DNA from: CAYSCX01 sp964429575
GTDB taxonomy: Bacteria; Desulfobacterota; Binatia; Binatales; Binataceae
DNA: 64,000 nt
Direction of reading: 5' to 3'
Assembly (NCBI GenBank): GCA_964429575.1
Contig: CAYSCX010000007.1
Location: forward strand, 29,885-93,884
How positions within the stretch are numbered: position 1 is the first letter of the stretch; every line of letters starts with the position of its first letter. Positions 18,064 to 27,300 of this stretch are shown here, one piece after another. Made by a program: the position numbers and the translations under genes. The notes below the pieces were generated by a model. The model was not told where the DNA came from. It was given only the letters and a program-made list of their open reading frames with translations, and made no database searches.

Positions 18064-18846
18064 GTGATTACCGTCAAGAATCTGGTCAAACGCTTCGGCG
18101 TCAACGAAGTCATCAAGGGCATTTCGATGGACGTGGCCCGCGGCGAGGTCGACGCGATCATCGGCCCGTCGGGTGGCGGCAAGAGCACGTTCCTGCGTTG
18201 CATCAACGGGCTCGAGGGGTTTCAAGGCGGCCACGTAGAGATTGGCAATCTCGTGATGACGCCGGAGACCAATCCACGGCGCGACGCCGCCCTCCTGCAG
18301 TCGGTGCGCCAGCGGGTCGGTATGGTGTTCCAGCAGTTCAATCTCTTTCCACACCTCACCGCGTTACAAAATCTGTGCGAGGCGCCGGTGCGCGTGATGG
18401 GCGAGTCACGCGGTGAGGCCGAGACGCGCGCAGTAACGTTGCTGGACCGAGTCGGCCTGGCTGCCAAGAAAGACGCATTCCCGCGCGATCTGTCGGGAGG
18501 TCAGATGCAGCGCGTGGCGATCGCGCGCACTCTGATGATGCAGCCCGAAGCCATCCTGTTCGATGAGCCGACCAGTGCACTCGACCCTGTCATGGCGGCA
18601 GAGGTACTGGCAGTCATGGACAACCTCGCCAAGGAAGGCCAGACGATGATCGTCGTGACGCACTCGATGACCTTCGCCCGCAACGTCGCCAACCGGGTGC
18701 ACGTGTTCGCCGACGGCCATGACGTCGAGAGCGGCCCGCCCGAGGAGGTATTCGAAGACCCGCAGCACTCTGTCACCAAGGCATTCCTCAGGGAGGCGCT
18801 CCCGTTGAATTGGCGCTCCAAGGTCGCGGCGCGGCGAACAGAATGA
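18064..18846 (+). CDS. Polar amino-acid ABC transporter ATPase (GlnQ-type)
   Basis: 260 residues: Walker A GPSGGGKST (34-42), Q-loop VFQQFNLFPHLTALQN, signature DLSGGQMQRVAIAR (Met where most GlnQ proteins have Gln), Walker B AILFDEP, D-loop SALDP and H-switch VVTHSM. GTG start at 18064. It pairs with the upstream fused receptor-permease, forming a complete importer in two genes. Confidence 0.9.
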   Translation: MITVKNLVKRFGVNEVIKGISMDVARGEVDAIIGPSGGGKSTFLRCINGLEGFQGGHVEIGNLVMTPETNPRRDAALLQSVRQRVGMVFQQFNLFPHLTALQNLCEAPVRVMGESRGEAETRAVTLLDRVGLAAKKDAFPRDLSGGQMQRVAIARTLMMQPEAILFDEPTSALDPVMAAEVLAVMDNLAKEGQTMIVVTHSMTFARNVANRVHVFADGHDVESGPPEEVFEDPQHSVTKAFLREALPLNWRSKVAARRTE

Positions 18847-18921
18847 TGTCGCGACCCGCGCATTGCCGAAGTCTGATCGATGCGGCAAGCGCACTGGAGA
18901 TGCCCGGAATTTAATTCGCCG

Positions 18922-20067
18922 ATGAAGCTTTTGCCTTTCGTGGTCCGCCACCTGTTTCGCAATCGACGGCGCAGCGTCCTGACGTTTCTCGCGATCACGG
19001 TATCGACGATCATCTTTGCGGCGCTGATGAGCCTTCCCGCCATCGTTGACCAGGTGCTGCGCGACCCGGCGCGCTCCTTCCGGCTCATCGTGCACGCCAA
19101 GGCCGGCTTCTTCCATCCGCTGCCCGAGGCATACGCGAACCGCATCCGCGGCGTACCGCATGTCGATGCGGTGATCGGCTCGAACATCTTCATGGGTTTC
19201 TATCGTCAACCCGACCAGCTGGTCGCGGCCCTCGCGCTTGATCCCGGTCCGGTTGCGGAGCTCTTTCCCGATTTCGGGATCTCAGACGGCAACGCACAGG
19301 AGTTTCGACGCGACCGCAACGCCGCGCTGGCCGGAGGAGGAGTCGTGCGGGCCTTCGGCTGGCACGTCGGCGACACGGTTACCTTGCGCGGCGCAAACTA
19401 CCCGGTTGACGCGGAGATCAAGATCGTGGGAATCGTCGAGGCGCTCGGAGTTCGCGACAATGTCCTGATGCGGCGCGACTACCTGGAGGAGCTGCTGGGG
19501 AGGCCGGCGACGGTAAATATGTTCTGGGTCAAGATCGACCGCACGGACTCGGCGCCGACAGCAATCAAGACTATCGATGACATGTTCGCGAACTCGGCGG
19601 CGGAGACCAATACTGAGTCCGAACTCGCATTTGCGCAGAGCCAGATGAGTGACTACCGGATTCTCTTCGATGGCGTGCAGTTCCTCGCCGCGATCGTGAT
19701 GTGTTCAATCGGGCTGGTTGCCGCGAACACCGCCGCGATGTCCGTGCGAGAGCGCCGCAGCGAGATCGCCGTGCTGCGTGCGCTGGGGTTCTCGCGCAGC
19801 AGCGTGGTCGCGGCTTTCGTCGCCGAAGGACTCGCGATTGCGGTTCCTGCCGGTCTGCTCGGCTGCGCGGGCGCGTACGGCCTGCTCAAGTTAATGCCCT
19901 ACGCGTCGGGAACGCTCGGCCCGCTCGCGATGAACCTCGAACTTCCGGTGCGAGTCGTTGCCATGAGCATCACGGTTTCCGTCGCGATCGGTGTGCTGGC
20001 GAGCGTCGTTCCCGCAGTCAACGCGGTACGCCGCAATATCGTCGAGAGTCTTCGCGAAGTTAGATAA
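18922..20067 (+). CDS. FtsX-like ABC transporter permease
   Basis: 381 residues. One N-terminal transmembrane helix (about 18-40), a periplasmic MacB-like core domain (about 45-255), then three C-terminal helices with the FtsX signature SVRERRSEIAVLRALGFSRSSVVAAFVAEG. Such permeases export or shed lipids/lipoproteins or peptides together with an ATPase, which is not obviously adjacent: the upstream ATPase is of the amino-acid importer type. ATG at 18922 fits the charged N-terminus; an upstream in-frame start at 18880 lacks a better signal. Confidence 0.8.
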   Translation: MKLLPFVVRHLFRNRRRSVLTFLAITVSTIIFAALMSLPAIVDQVLRDPARSFRLIVHAKAGFFHPLPEAYANRIRGVPHVDAVIGSNIFMGFYRQPDQLVAALALDPGPVAELFPDFGISDGNAQEFRRDRNAALAGGGVVRAFGWHVGDTVTLRGANYPVDAEIKIVGIVEALGVRDNVLMRRDYLEELLGRPATVNMFWVKIDRTDSAPTAIKTIDDMFANSAAETNTESELAFAQSQMSDYRILFDGVQFLAAIVMCSIGLVAANTAAMSVRERRSEIAVLRALGFSRSSVVAAFVAEGLAIAVPAGLLGCAGAYGLLKLMPYASGTLGPLAMNLELPVRVVAMSITVSVAIGVLASVVPAVNAVRRNIVESLREVR

Positions 20068-20215
20068 CGACGCGGCGCGCGTACAATTCGTCGATCATCT
20101 TGTTTGAGGGCGCACTATTACAGGCGTGCATCGCGCGAATTACGCTTCGCACGATCCTATGCTTTAATTCGCGAACCTTGGCGCCCGTGGCGCAATCTTC
20201 TGTAGAGGGACTCAC

Positions 20216-21730
20216 TTGATCAGAAAGCCCGACCTTAAGTCACCTGTGGCGGGGCTGGCTATCATTGCGGCGAGCTTGGCCTTACTCGCGTACGCAAATG
20301 AAGCGGTGGCTGCGCACCCTCACTCGGCGCACGGAGCCAACAAATCAGGTGCGCATCACGCGAGTGGGGCGGACCTGGTTTTGCGCTGGAACGGGATCGC
20401 GATCGACGCCAGCGGACTCGACCACACGCCCGTGGCGCCCGGTGAGAACCGGGTCTTCGGCGAACAGCTGGGACCGACACGAGCGAGCCGCGCGATGGCG
20501 ATTGTGCACATCGCGATGTTCGACGCGATCAATGCGATCGTCGGCGGTTACCACAGCTATACGGGTATTCATCCTGCACCTAGCGCATCGATGGACGCTG
20601 CGATCGTGCAATCGGCGCGTGACACGCTGGTCGCGCTCTTTCCTTCGCAGGCATCCAAGTTCGACTCGCTGCTTGCCGACGACCTGAGTCAGATCCCGTC
20701 CGGCGCCGGAAACACAAAGGCGAGGGGAATCGACCTCGGCAAGAGCGCCGCCGCGGCGATCCTGTCGATGCGCAACGACGACGGCTCCGAGATTGCCGAC
20801 CCCCACTTCGGCGTCGATTTCTTCACTAGCGGCGAGCCAGGAGTCTGGCAGCAAGACCCGATCGGCCTCAGCACGCTGGCGCTGGGCGCATTCTGGGGCG
20901 AGGTCCGGCCGTTTGTCCTGGCGTCGTCCGATCAATTTCGAGTGCCAGAACCTCCTGACTTGGACAGTTCCGAGTACACCTCTGCCTACAACGACGTGAA
21001 AGGTATCGGCGGCGACGGGATCGTGACGCCGACGGCGCGCACCGCCGAACAGACCGAGATTGGCATCTTCTGGGCCTACGACGGAACGCCGAGCCTGTGC
21101 GCGCCGCCGCGGCTCTATAACCAGATCACCGTTCACATCGCCGACCAGATGGGCACCAGTTCCGACGTGGTGCAATTTGCGCGGCTGCTGGCGCTGACTA
21201 ATGTGGCGATGGCCGATGCAGCCATCGCAATTTGGGAGTCGAAGTACTTCTTCCTGTACTGGCGCCCGGTCACCGGTATTCGCGAGTCCGATCTGGGAAC
21301 TGGAGCGAGCGGCCTCGGCGATGGCAATCCGATGACGACGGGCGATATCGGCTGGTCGCCGCTCGGCGCGCCAGCCAGCAATTCGAGTGGGCCGAACTTT
21401 ACGCCGCCATTTCCTTCATACCCGTCGGGACATGGCGGTTTTGGCGGCGCGCTCTTCCAGACCTTGCGCCACTTTTACCGCACCGACAACATCGCATTCA
21501 CCTTCGTATCGGACGAATTCAACGGCGTAACGAAGGACCACGACGGTAACGTCCGGCCGCTATCTCCGCGTAGCTTCTCGTCGTTGTCCCAGGCCGAGGA
21601 TGAAAACGGTCAGAGCCGAATCTACCTGGGAATCCACTGGCTCTTTGACAAAACCGAAGCCATTACGCAGGGCAGACGCGTCGGGGATTGGGTGGTTGAG
21701 CATGCGTTCACCCCCAAGCACAGCAAGTGA
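20216..21730 (+). CDS. Secreted vanadium-dependent haloperoxidase-like PAP2 phosphatase
   Basis: 504 residues with a signal peptide (hydrophobic 12-26, cut near AVAA). Helical body with RASRAMAIVHIAMFDAINAI, typical of the bacterial vanadium haloperoxidase-like family. The three vanadate/phosphate-site segments are present: K243-like region WESKYFFLYWRPVTGI, PSYPSGHGGFGGA and SRIYLGIHW. The family contains halogenating enzymes and phosphatases that share the site; sequence alone does not tell which. TTG start at 20216 with GAGGGA upstream; no better ATG fits the signal peptide. Single gene. Confidence 0.8.
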   Translation: MIRKPDLKSPVAGLAIIAASLALLAYANEAVAAHPHSAHGANKSGAHHASGADLVLRWNGIAIDASGLDHTPVAPGENRVFGEQLGPTRASRAMAIVHIAMFDAINAIVGGYHSYTGIHPAPSASMDAAIVQSARDTLVALFPSQASKFDSLLADDLSQIPSGAGNTKARGIDLGKSAAAAILSMRNDDGSEIADPHFGVDFFTSGEPGVWQQDPIGLSTLALGAFWGEVRPFVLASSDQFRVPEPPDLDSSEYTSAYNDVKGIGGDGIVTPTARTAEQTEIGIFWAYDGTPSLCAPPRLYNQITVHIADQMGTSSDVVQFARLLALTNVAMADAAIAIWESKYFFLYWRPVTGIRESDLGTGASGLGDGNPMTTGDIGWSPLGAPASNSSGPNFTPPFPSYPSGHGGFGGALFQTLRHFYRTDNIAFTFVSDEFNGVTKDHDGNVRPLSPRSFSSLSQAEDENGQSRIYLGIHWLFDKTEAITQGRRVGDWVVEHAFTPKHSK

Positions 21731-21846
21731 GCGGCGGCCGTAATTCGGCTGGTGAATTTTGCTGGCAAGATTCGGGTGACCTCGCGCGGACGGGAGGAGC
21801 GCTAGGCGGTAAAGGCGGCGCTCGACGCCTGTTCCCTCTCCAGTAG

Positions 21847-21873
21847 GGGCGCATCGCGATGCGCCCTCTTTCT
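21847..21873 (+). terminator. Perfect 20-bp palindrome followed by T-rich tract
   Basis: GGGCGCATCG directly joined to CGATGCGCCC, then TCTTTCTT. It resembles an intrinsic terminator for the haloperoxidase gene 117 bp upstream, although a stem with no loop bases must open at its tip. It is preceded by GTAG, as is the second hairpin at 21893. Confidence 0.5.
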
Positions 21874-21892
21874 TCAGTCTCTCTCTTTCGTA

Positions 21893-21937
21893 GGGGCGCA
21901 CGCCTGCCCAGAGCATAGTCGAAGGGGCTGTGCGCCC
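21893..21937. repeat. GTAGGGGCGCAC...GTGCGCCC intergenic repeat
   Basis: GGGCGCAC and GTGCGCCC (8 bp arms) enclose CCCAGAGCATAGTCGAAGGG, a motif seen between genes in many unrelated bacteria. Same GTAGGGGCGCA lead as the palindrome 46 bp upstream, so the two are diverged copies of one repeat type. Confidence 0.5.
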
Positions 21938-22222
21938 TTCTCCTCAACGACCCCGATCAACGGGAGCGATCTGTCAGCGCTCATTCCACTTCATGCCATT
22001 GGGAGCCGCGACTCGCGACCTCATCCGCAACCAAGGCGGCAGCAAGAACGCGAGTTACGCGATAGTCGAATCATAGACGGCTCATGATGGATGGCTCTGT
22101 CACGCGAAAATCCGAATTGCCTGCGAACGCCAGCCGATGAATGGGGGCCGCATCCGGGGCGCGACACTTGGAATTGCGCGCAATCGATTTAGACTTCCGA
22201 ATGGAGCAGATTGTAGGTCCAG

Positions 22223-23806
22223 ATGGGGACGCTGTCTGATAGCGGGCGATTTCGGCTCATGTATGAGCTCGGCCAGGCGTTCGCCACGCGAATCGACCTG
22301 GACGAATTGATCCCTTTCGTAATCGCCACCTGCCGCGAGGTTTTCGACGCGCAAGGCGTGTCGGTTCTGCTCCTCGACCCAACCACCAACGAGCTTTATT
22401 TCCCGTACGCATCGAGCGATGACCCCGAAGTCGCCGCTCGACTCGCGCGGCTGCGGATTCCCATCGATCGCGGAATTGCCGGACGAGTATTGAAAAGCCG
22501 CCGGGTCGAGAAAGTCGATGCCGTCCAGTCAGACCCGCGCTTCTATGGCGATGCAGACCGGGTGACCGGAATCAGCACGAGGTCGCTGATCGCCGCGCCG
22601 CTCACCTCCGGTGACGTCGCGCTCGGCGTGATCGAGGTGATCAACCGGCGCGGTGGCGGGATCTTCAGCGACGACGACACCGCCCTTCTGGAGACGTTGG
22701 CTCACAGCATCGCGGTTGCGATCGCCAACGCACGCCGTTTCAGCGAGGTGAAGACATCTGCGGAGCTGCTACGAGCGCAGGTCGGAGCGCTGCGCAGGGA
22801 CCTGACGCGTCGCGAGCGCTTCGCCGAGATTATCGGCACGAGTAGGGCGATGAGCGAGGTGTTCAACTTGGTGGACAGCGCAGCGGCGTCGTCGCTTACC
22901 GTTCTGATCGAGGGCGAAACCGGAACCGGCAAGGAGTTGGTAGCGCGCGCGATACATCGTGCCAGATCGCGCGCCGACGGCGCTTTCATCGCAATCAACT
23001 GCGCCGCATTTGCCGAGACGCTGCTCGAGAGCGAGCTGTTCGGCCATCGCCGCGGCGCCTTCACCGGTGCAACCCGCGATGAGCCGGGGCTCTTCCGGGC
23101 GGCGTCGGGCGGGACGCTGTTCCTTGATGAAGTCGGCGAGATGCCCGCTTCGATGCAGGCGAAGCTCCTGCGCGTGCTCGAACAGGGCGAAGTGACCGCG
23201 GTCGGCGATACGCGTCCGCACAAAGTGGACGTGCGCGTGGTTTGCGCGACCAACCGGGATCTCAAAGCTGCGGTCGCCGAGCGAACCTTTCGTGAAGACC
23301 TGTTCTATCGAATCGCTGTATTCCCGATTCGACTGCCGCCGCTCCGAGAGCGGCGCGAAGATATCCCGTTGCTCGCGGCGCAGTTCCTTTCCAGCGCCGC
23401 GAAGAACGACAACAAGCGGATTCCCGGTTTCGACGCGTCGTCACTGGATATCCTCGAACGGTGCAACTGGCCCGGCAACGTGCGCCAGTTGCACAACGAG
23501 ATCGCGCGGGCGGTTGCGCTGGCGAAGGACGGCGAAGCGATCACGCCGGCGCACCTTTCATCGGCTTTGGCCGCCGCATCAGAAACGCCCGCGCCCTCCC
23601 CACTGGCAAGCGACGCGCCCCCTCGCCCATTCAAGCCTATGGCGCCTCACGCCGCGCCCCTGCGCGAAGCGCGCGCCGCCTTCGAAGCGGATCACATTGC
23701 GCGCGCGCTCGCCGAACACGGCAGAAACGTCTCGCACACGGCGGCTGCATTGGGCATCTCACGCGTCGCGCTGCAAAAGAAGATGAAGGAATATTCGCTG
23801 CGATGA
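22223..23806 (+). CDS. GAF-domain sigma-54-dependent transcriptional activator
   Basis: 527 residues. N-terminal GAF sensor (about 10-170), central AAA+ domain (about 205-435) with Walker A GETGTGKE, the sigma-54-contacting GAFTGA loop, FLDEVGEMP as Walker B and NWPGNVRQLHNEI, and a C-terminal Fis-type helix-turn-helix (HTAAALGISRVALQKKMKEY). It would bind upstream DNA and drive ATP-dependent opening at a -24/-12 promoter. One such promoter lies 156 bp after its stop, in front of a small membrane-protein gene, making that gene the likely target. The GAF ligand is unknown. Confidence 0.9.
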   Translation: MGTLSDSGRFRLMYELGQAFATRIDLDELIPFVIATCREVFDAQGVSVLLLDPTTNELYFPYASSDDPEVAARLARLRIPIDRGIAGRVLKSRRVEKVDAVQSDPRFYGDADRVTGISTRSLIAAPLTSGDVALGVIEVINRRGGGIFSDDDTALLETLAHSIAVAIANARRFSEVKTSAELLRAQVGALRRDLTRRERFAEIIGTSRAMSEVFNLVDSAAASSLTVLIEGETGTGKELVARAIHRARSRADGAFIAINCAAFAETLLESELFGHRRGAFTGATRDEPGLFRAASGGTLFLDEVGEMPASMQAKLLRVLEQGEVTAVGDTRPHKVDVRVVCATNRDLKAAVAERTFREDLFYRIAVFPIRLPPLRERREDIPLLAAQFLSSAAKNDNKRIPGFDASSLDILERCNWPGNVRQLHNEIARAVALAKDGEAITPAHLSSALAAASETPAPSPLASDAPPRPFKPMAPHAAPLREARAAFEADHIARALAEHGRNVSHTAAALGISRVALQKKMKEYSLR

Positions 23807-23905
23807 ATCTGCCATCCGCGAGTTCACTATTCTGGCCACGCGCGGTTGCGGCGAGTGTCCTGCCAAATTTTGATTGCGCTACTCATCATGGTTAGCGACC
23901 CGCCT

Positions 23906-23921
23906 GCTATCGATCGGTAGC
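23906..23921. promoter_or_regulatory. Candidate upstream activator site
   Basis: GCTATCGATCGGTAGC: an inverted repeat with arms GCTA-CGAT/ATCG-TAGC broken by one symmetric mismatch. It lies 42 bp upstream of the -24 element, a usual place for Fis-type activator binding. Inference from symmetry and position only. Confidence 0.4.
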
Positions 23922-23960
23922 ACCACGCCTGGAAACGGCCCCAAAGACGGAGATTTTCGG

Positions 23961-23977
23961 TCGGCACTGGTATTGCA
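23961..23977 (+). promoter_or_regulatory. Sigma-54 (-24/-12) promoter
   Basis: TCGGCAC, five bases, then TTGCA: GG at 23963-23964 and GC at 23975-23976 separated by exactly 10 bp, as the -24/-12 class requires. Expected transcript start near 23988, about 30 nt ahead of the small gene at 24019. The gene just upstream encodes a sigma-54 activator. Confidence 0.65.
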
Positions 23978-24018
23978 CTTATGGCCTGTCGAGAGCGCAA
24001 GACAAGGAGGCCACGAAG

Positions 24019-24198
24019 ATGTTCGCAGTAATGAATCAGGCGGTGTCGAAGCTGGTCGGTCGCTATGTGGACTACAAGGAGGTCTCCGAGGGACTGCATG
24101 CCGCGCAGAGCTGCATCCTCAGCGAACTCCCCGGAGCCGCCGCAGCGGTCATCACGCTGGTGTGGATCGTGTCGTGCTTCGCCGGATTGACGATGTAA
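24019..24198 (+). CDS. 59-residue membrane peptide under sigma-54 promoter
   Basis: A small gene with a near-perfect ribosome-binding site (AAGGAGG at 24004-24010, 8 bp before ATG). The product starts MFAVMNQAVSKLVGRYVDY, has a short amphipathic charged middle with one Cys, and ends in one hydrophobic helix (about residues 39-58, AAAAVITLVWIVSCFAGL). No named family is recognised. Placement 30 nt after a predicted -24/-12 transcript start and next to the activator gene supports that it is real and regulated. A long inverted repeat at 24245 could end the transcript. It may be a membrane stress peptide or a regulator of a larger membrane protein; that is speculation. Confidence 0.65.
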   Translation: MFAVMNQAVSKLVGRYVDYKEVSEGLHAAQSCILSELPGAAAAVITLVWIVSCFAGLTM

Positions 24199-24244
24199 TG
24201 CGATCCAGAGGTGAGCGAATCAAACGACCTGCGACAGCAGAACC

Positions 24245-24307
24245 GGCGATGACGGGGAGAGCGAGCAAGCCTGAAAGAGGGAAAGCCGGCTCTCTCCGGT
24301 CATCGCC
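24245..24307 (+). terminator. Long inverted repeat downstream of small membrane gene
   Basis: GGCGATGACGGGGAGAG pairs with CTCTCCGGTCATCGCC with one bulge; the loop holds about 30 bases. No T-tract follows. It lies between the small gene and the end of the converging cyclase gene and may stop or stabilise either transcript. Confidence 0.4.
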
Positions 24308-24376
24308 CCGCGCGACGACTCCACCTGAGTTGACGAATCTAGATTGCATCCGCTCACGCCACGCCGATCGGCTGGA

Positions 24377-27300
24377 TTACTTGGGGGCCGCTGATTGAGC
24401 AGCGCTCAATTCGCCCAACAGCGCCTTTGCGTCTTTCAGGTCTGCGGTGTCAAAGCCCTCGGTGAACCAGTTGTAGATCTCAGAGAGCATCGCGCGCGCT
24501 TCATCGCGCTTGCCCTGCTTCGCAAGCAGCCGAGCCAGACTGGTCGTCGCGCGCAACTCGTACGACCTTGCCTTCTGGCGACGGGCTACATCTATGGCGG
24601 TGCGAAAGCAGCTCTCGATTTCGGCGCCAGCCAGCTGATCGCGGCGCACAAGCAGTTCGCCGTGCATACGATGTAGTTCCGCCTCGGACGCTCTGGCTCC
24701 GGTCCGCTCGGCGTCGCGGAGTGCGCGACCTACGGCATCCAGACCCTCGTCAAGTCTGCCAAGTTTCAGAAAAATTGACGCAACGATGCTCACTGGTCGA
24801 ATTGCCATGGGCAGACCAGCGTAGAAAGCATCGCGTGCGATACTCAACGCGTTTGCATCGCCAGCCTCGGCCACCGCTTCGGCTTGGAAAAGATCGCCGA
24901 TGCGGCCGGCCACTAGGCCGTGTTCGGCGGCGACCGCCGCCAGTTCCCGCGCGTTAGACGACAGCTCGGCGAAGTCGCCGCGCTCTCTTTGGACACGACA
25001 GAGATGCACGAGCGCCAACTGAATATGGAACGGATCGGAGCCCTCCCTGGCCAGTACGAGGGCTTCGCGGCCACATATCTCCGCCCGGTCCGCATAGCCG
25101 AGATTCCACAGGTTAACTGCGCCTTCCGCGCGGGTGATTATGCGAAAGTCCACACCTACACCTGATCCGAGCTCGGAGCCGGGACCGGCGCTCCCGCCCG
25201 CCATCGCCGCATCGTAGTGTTCTTGCGCCGCTTCAAACTCGCCCGCCAGCGAAAGGGTCGAGGCGGCGGCAACGCGGGCCGCTACCATCGCGGTTGAATC
25301 GCCGCTGCGCTCGGCCAACGAGAGAAGCTCGCGAGAAAGATCGAGCGCGGCGCCGATCTCGCCTCTCAAGGCGTAGCCGGCGCGCAGTCGCCCCAGCGCC
25401 GCGAACAGAGTTTCCTCGTCGCCCACCGTAAGTGCGATATCGCGTGCGCGTGCGTGGGTCTCCATGGACATCTCGCTGAATGGGCCATGAATGAAGGCGT
25501 ACATTTGCCCCAGAATCATCCGGAAGGCGAGTTCGCGCCTGAGTCTTTGCAGGTCCGGTGCATCGAGCTCGCGCACCAGCCCGATCGCCTGCGAAGCGAA
25601 GCTCGCGGCATCGGCGTAGGCACCGCGTGTCACGGCTTGGCGCGCGGCTTTGCCGAGATAGTCGAGGGACTTCGATACGTTTCCGCTCCGCCCGTAATGA
25701 TGGGCAAGTTCGACGACGCGCTCATCGAGCTCGTTGGCGTAAAGCGATTCAATCGCGGCGCCGGCGCGCCCGTGGAGCGCCTTGCGCCGTTCGATCAAGA
25801 CTGAATTGTAGGCGACTTCCTGAGTGAGCGCGTGCTTAAAGGTGTACTCGAGGTCACCGACCGCCGGCTGCTCGTAGATGAACTCAGCGAGCTGAAGGTG
25901 GTTGAGCATCCGGTTGAGTTCATCACCCGGCTTCTTAGTGACCTCCCGTGCCAGGGACAACGGAAACTCCTTGCCGATCACCGCGAGGGTCTGGAGCAGG
26001 TCCTTCTGATCGGCGGGGAGGCGGTCGATGCGCGAGGCGAGGATCGCCTGCACGGTCGGCGGTATTTTGAGCTCACTTAGCGGCTTGGCGAGCCTGGTAG
26101 CGCCGTTGCGCACCAGCGCGCCCTCGTCGAGCAGCACCAGCACAGTCTCTTCCATGAAGAACGGATTGCCCTCGGTCCTTTCGATGATCAGTCGCTTGAG
26201 CGGCGCCAAATCCTCGCCACCGCCGAGCAGCGCGGAGAGCATCTCGCCGGCACTCTCCTTGCCCAACGGATCGAGCCGCAGTTGCGAGTAGTAGGTCTTG
26301 CTGTTCCACTGATGCGAGTACTCGGGCCGGTAGTTGACGAGCAACAGGATCTTCGCGGTGCCGATGGAGTCGGCGAGTAAGTTCAAAAGTGCTTGCGACT
26401 CTTCGTCGATCCAGTGCAGGTCCTCGAAGATAGCCATCAGCGGCTGATTGAGCGATTCGCGCAGCAGCATTCGCTTGATCGCATCAAGCGTGCGGCGCTT
26501 GCGGACTTGTGGGTCCATCTGCGCGTGCGGATCGGCGCCCTCGAAGATACCGAGCAGGCCAAACAGGTACGGCAGCGTGTCTTCGAGGCTGCGGTCGAGG
26601 GCGAGCACCCGCCCGGTGACCTTCTCCCGCCGGGTTCGTGGGTCATCGTCGCTTGCAATCCGGAAGTAGGCGCTCAAGAGGTCGAGCACCGGCAGGTATC
26701 CGGAGGCCTTGCCGTGCGAGACCGAGAATGTCTCCAGCACCATCCATCCTGACGACGCCACCGCCTTGAACTCGAAAAAGAGCCGCGACTTGCCGACGCC
26801 CGGCTCGGCCATCGCGGCGACCAGCTGCCCGCGACCGGCGCGTGCCTGCTCCGCGGCTCGCTTGAGCGCGTCCATCTCGCGCTGGCGCCCGACGAACTTG
26901 GTCAGCCCGCGACCCGCCGAACGTTGCAGGCGCGTGCGCAGCGGTCCCAGGCCGGTCACCTCGTAAACGTTGACCGGCTCGCCGACACCCTTGACCTTGG
27001 TGGCGCCGAGAGGCTTGAGGGTGAAGTATCCTTCGCTGAAATTGCGGGTCGCCTCGGTGACCGCGATCGATCCCACCGGCGCCGCGGTCTGCATCCGCGC
27101 CGCGAGGTTGGTCATGTGTCCGATCGGCGTGTACTCGACGTTGCCTGCGCCGGTCTGAATCGATCGAACTACAACTTCGCCGGTGTTTGCGCCGATGCGC
27201 CCCTGGATCGGCGTGCCGCCGTCAGCGACGAGCTTCGATGAATAGCGGCGCAACTCCTCCTGCATCCGGAGTGAGGCGTACAGCGCTCGCTGCGCGTGGT

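Larger units (their letters stand above)
21731..22222. other. Intergenic region with structured repeats
   Basis: About 490 bp without a gene. It holds two GTAGGGGCGCA-led hairpins (listed separately) and otherwise nothing recognisable. Confidence 0.5.
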
